Positions 61,836 through 64,000 of a DNA stretch of 64,000 bases are shown in pieces. The translations under genes were made by a program, and so were the position numbers. The notes under the pieces were generated by a model. It was not told the origin of the DNA, made no database searches, and saw only the letters and a list, made by a program, of their open reading frames with translations. Source of the stretch: Chlorocebus sabaeus (Eukaryota > Chordata > Mammalia > Primates > Cercopithecidae); contig NC_132919.1 of assembly GCF_047675955.1 (NCBI RefSeq), positions 71,439,316 through 71,503,315 of the forward strand, written 5' to 3'. How positions within the stretch are numbered: position 1 is the stretch's first letter; the number at the start of each line of letters is the position of its first letter.

Positions 61836-62125
61836 TAAAATGGAGGCTTGAGAGGGTTTAAACGCTAAAGATGAAAGAGCTCATAGAGAGGGAGAGACTG
61901 AAGAAACACGTTCTTCCGGTCAAATATGACTTATACCTAGGGAGAGACCCTCTCAGAAGGATTCAATATTACCCCAAGCAAGGCCCTACCCTCCTCTGTA
62001 CTCTGTAGCCTCCTCCCCCATCCCCAGGCGGGTTGAGAAAACAATCTTGGTGGTGACACCTAGTGGATTCAAAGGGCACTGCTTAAATTCTCCACTGCAC
62101 ACAACACACCTCATCAAGAGGACAC
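61836..62125. other. unique intergenic DNA
   Basis: Contains gacacctagtgg (62055-62066), a partial CTCF-like core on the minus strand. No gene. Confidence 0.45.
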
Positions 62126-62420
62126 CTTATTTATTTTTGAGACAGAGCCTCGGTCTGTCACCTAGGCTTGAATGCAGTGTCGGGATCTCGGCTCACTGCA
62201 ACTTCCGCCTGCTGGGTTCAAGTGATTCTCCTTCCTCAGTCCCCTGAGTACCTGGGACTACAAGTGACCGCCACCACACCCGACTAGTTTTTGTATATTT
62301 AGTAGAGACAGGCTTTCACCATATTGGCCAGGCTGGTCTTGAACTCCTGACCTCAAGTGATCTGCCTGCCTTGGTCTCCCAAAGTCCTGGGATTACAGGT
62401 GTGAGCCACCATGCCTGGCC
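62126..62420 (-). mobile_element. AluS-type
   Basis: ttatttatttttgagacagag start; head catgcctggcc. Confidence 0.93.
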
Positions 62421-62455
62421 AGGAAGGGAGAATTTTTTTATTTTAAAACTGTTAT

Positions 62456-62749
62456 AGCCAGGTGTGGTGGCTCACGCCTGTAATCCCAGCACTTTGGGAG
62501 GCCGAGGTGGGTGGATCATGAGGTCAGGAGATCGAGACCATTCTGGCCAACACAGTGAAACCCCGTCTCTACTAAAAAAAAAGTACAAAAAATTAGCTGG
62601 GCATGGTGGTGGGCGCCTGTAGTCCCAGCTACTTGGGAGACTGAGGCGGAAGGATGGCGTGAACCTGGGAGGCAGAGGTTGGCAGTGAGCTGAGATCATG
62701 CCACTCCAGCCTGGGCGACAGAGCTAGACTCTGTCTCAAAAAAAATAAA
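62456..62749 (+). mobile_element. AluY-type
   Basis: aaaactgttat before and aaaatctgttat after; cactgca missing in the right arm (catgccactccagcc). Confidence 0.93.
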
Positions 62750-62774
62750 ATCTGTTATTAAAAACAGGAGACTG

Positions 62775-63075
62775 GGCCGGGCGCGGTGGCTCAAGCCTGT
62801 AATCCCAGCACTTTGGGAGGCCGAGACGGGCGGATCACAAGGTCAGGAGATCGAGACCATCCTGGCTAACACAGTGAAACCCCGTCTCTACTAAAAATAC
62901 AAGAAAATTAGCCGGGCGAGGTGGCGGGCGCCTGTAGTCCCAGTTACTCGGGAGGCTGAGGCAGGAGAATGGCGTGAACCCGGGGGCGCGGAGCTTGCAG
63001 TGAGCCGAGATCGCGCCACTGCACTCCAGCCTGGGGCACAGAGCGAGACTCCGTCTCAAAAAAAAAAAAAAAAAA
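62775..63075 (+). mobile_element. AluY, young
   Basis: TSD aaaacaggagactg (62761-62774, 63076-63089); gcgaggtggcgggcgcctg. The right arm keeps gagatcgcgccactgc, so it lacks one of the monkey-type changes. Confidence 0.96.
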
Positions 63076-63216
63076 AAAACAGGAGACTGTCAGAATCTGA
63101 ATTGCTTTATGGTGTAATGTAGCTATGATAACACGTACGAATCTCACATGACCAACTCAACGTGCCGGACACACACACTTGTATACCATCCCCAGGTCAT
63201 GATATGGAACATTTCT

Positions 63217-63217
63217 T

Positions 63218-63248
<31 letters not shown>

Positions 63249-63523
63249 TTCCTTGCTCTGTTGCCCAGGCTAGAGTGCAGTGGTGTGATCTCAGCTCACT
63301 GCAACCTCCACCTCCTGGGTTCAAGCTATTCTCCTGCCTCAGCCTCCTGAGTAGCTGGGATTACAGGCATGCGCCACCACATCTGGCTAATTTTTTTATT
63401 TTTAATAGAGACAGGGTTTCGCCATGTTGCCCAGGCTGGTTTCAAACTCCCGAGGTCAGGCAATCTGCCCACCTCGGCCTCCCAAAGTGCTGGGATTAAA
63501 GGTGACAGCCACCGTGCCCGGCC
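63217..63523 (-). mobile_element. Alu with (TTTA)n tail
   Basis: TSD gatatggaacatttct / gatatggaatatttct (63201-63216, 63524-63539). gagacagag motif lost at the tail. Confidence 0.96.
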
Positions 63524-63539
63524 GATATGGAATATTTCT

Positions 63540-63661
63540 GTCGCCCCACAGGACTTCTTCATGCCCCTTCCTGGTCAATACTTCCCCCTACCCTATTGAG
63601 TAGGCAATATTTTTACTTCTGTCTCCATAGATTAACTTAGCCTGTTCTTGAACTTTTTCTT
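63540..63661. other. unique intergenic DNA
   Basis: Nothing recognised. Confidence 0.4.
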
Positions 63662-63968
63662 CTTCTTTCTTTCTTTTTTTTTTTTCTGAGATGGAGTCTT
63701 ACTCTATCGCCCAGGCTGGAGTGCAGTGGCACAATCTCGGCTCACTGCAACCTCTGCCTCCCGGGTTCAAGCAATTCTCTGCCTCAGCCTCTCGAGTAGC
63801 TGGGATTACATGGGTGCCCGCCACCATGCCCAGCTAACTTTTGTATTTTTTAGTAGAGATGGGGTTTCACCATCTTGGCCAGGCTGGTCTTGCACTCCTG
63901 ACCCCGTGATCCACAGGTCTCGGCCTCCCAAAGTGTTGGGATTACAGGTATGAGTCACCCTGCTCAGT
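63662..63968 (-). mobile_element. Alu
   Basis: Tail ttctttctttctttttttt; head ccctgctcagtc. Confidence 0.92.
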
Positions 63969-64000
63969 CTTTTTTTTTTTTTTTTTTTTTTTTTTTGAGG
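63969..64000 (-). mobile_element. Alu tail cut by the window edge
   Basis: 28 T followed by gagg at the last bases. Confidence 0.75.

Noticed and set aside
62054..62066. CTCF site (reverse ccactaggtgtca)
   Set aside because: One key base differs from the CCASYAGRKGGC core and flanks are not supportive; not counted as a site.
61836..64000. A RAPGEFL1 3' exon at the right edge
   Set aside because: Expected near here from human gene order, but no coding match or splice pair was found.

Overview
This is primate nuclear DNA, almost certainly from an Old World monkey. About 110 Alu-derived insertions sit in 64 kb. Many of the youngest AluY copies end their right arm in GATCCGGCC-CACTGC and carry GCGAGGTGGCGGGCGCC, a combination I associate with cercopithecid AluY lineages rather than with human ones. 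There is no bacterial, viral or plasmid content.

The only protein-coding gene I can support is the 5' part of WIPF2 (WIRE, WAS/WASL-interacting protein family member 2), on the minus strand. Two coding exons are visible: 9168-9230 (start codon and first 21 residues, the polyproline N-terminus) and 233-365 (residues 22-65, with the actin-binding WH2 motif). Their junction is phase 0, both have canonical GT/AG sites, and the translation matches WIPF2 as I remember it. A CpG-rich, TATA-less region at 43.5-44.23 kb is the likely promoter and first (untranslated) exon. It has GC boxes, NRF1-like and ETS-like sites, and a YY1 site in the WIPF2 sense orientation. Intron 1 would then be about 35 kb (9.3-44 kb) and the next intron 8.8 kb (366-9167). 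The rest of WIPF2 lies beyond the left edge.

Regions: 1-9.3 kb, WIPF2 intron 2 with the two exons at its ends; 9.3-44.0 kb, intron 1, a mosaic of Alus, L1M, L2, MIR and hAT remnants with a few unique blocks (16.3-17.2, 21.0-22.2, 22.9-23.7, 24.6-26.0, 32.5-33.4, 38.1-39.2 kb); 43.25-45.77 kb, a 2.5-kb Alu-free promoter block; 45.8-64 kb, 5' intergenic DNA, more Alu-rich still, with nested MLT1, MST/THE1-like and L1M remnants. In human the upstream neighbour is RAPGEFL1, but no exon of it is recognisable here.

The most interesting items are an upstream ORF in the WIPF2 start exon that overlaps the main start codon; a BC200 (BCYRN1) RNA retropseudogene inserted in the tail region of an AluY; a near-perfect RFX X-box plus CRE upstream of the promoter; two Alus with the AluYd-type internal deletion; target sequences reused by successive Alus; and several multi-level nests. 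I found no previously undescribed system. Nearly all long open frames are translations of Alu sequence and are not listed as genes. Alu subfamily names are judged by eye from diagnostic positions. Boundaries are usually good to a few bases where a target-site duplication (TSD) is quoted and to 10-20 bases otherwise.
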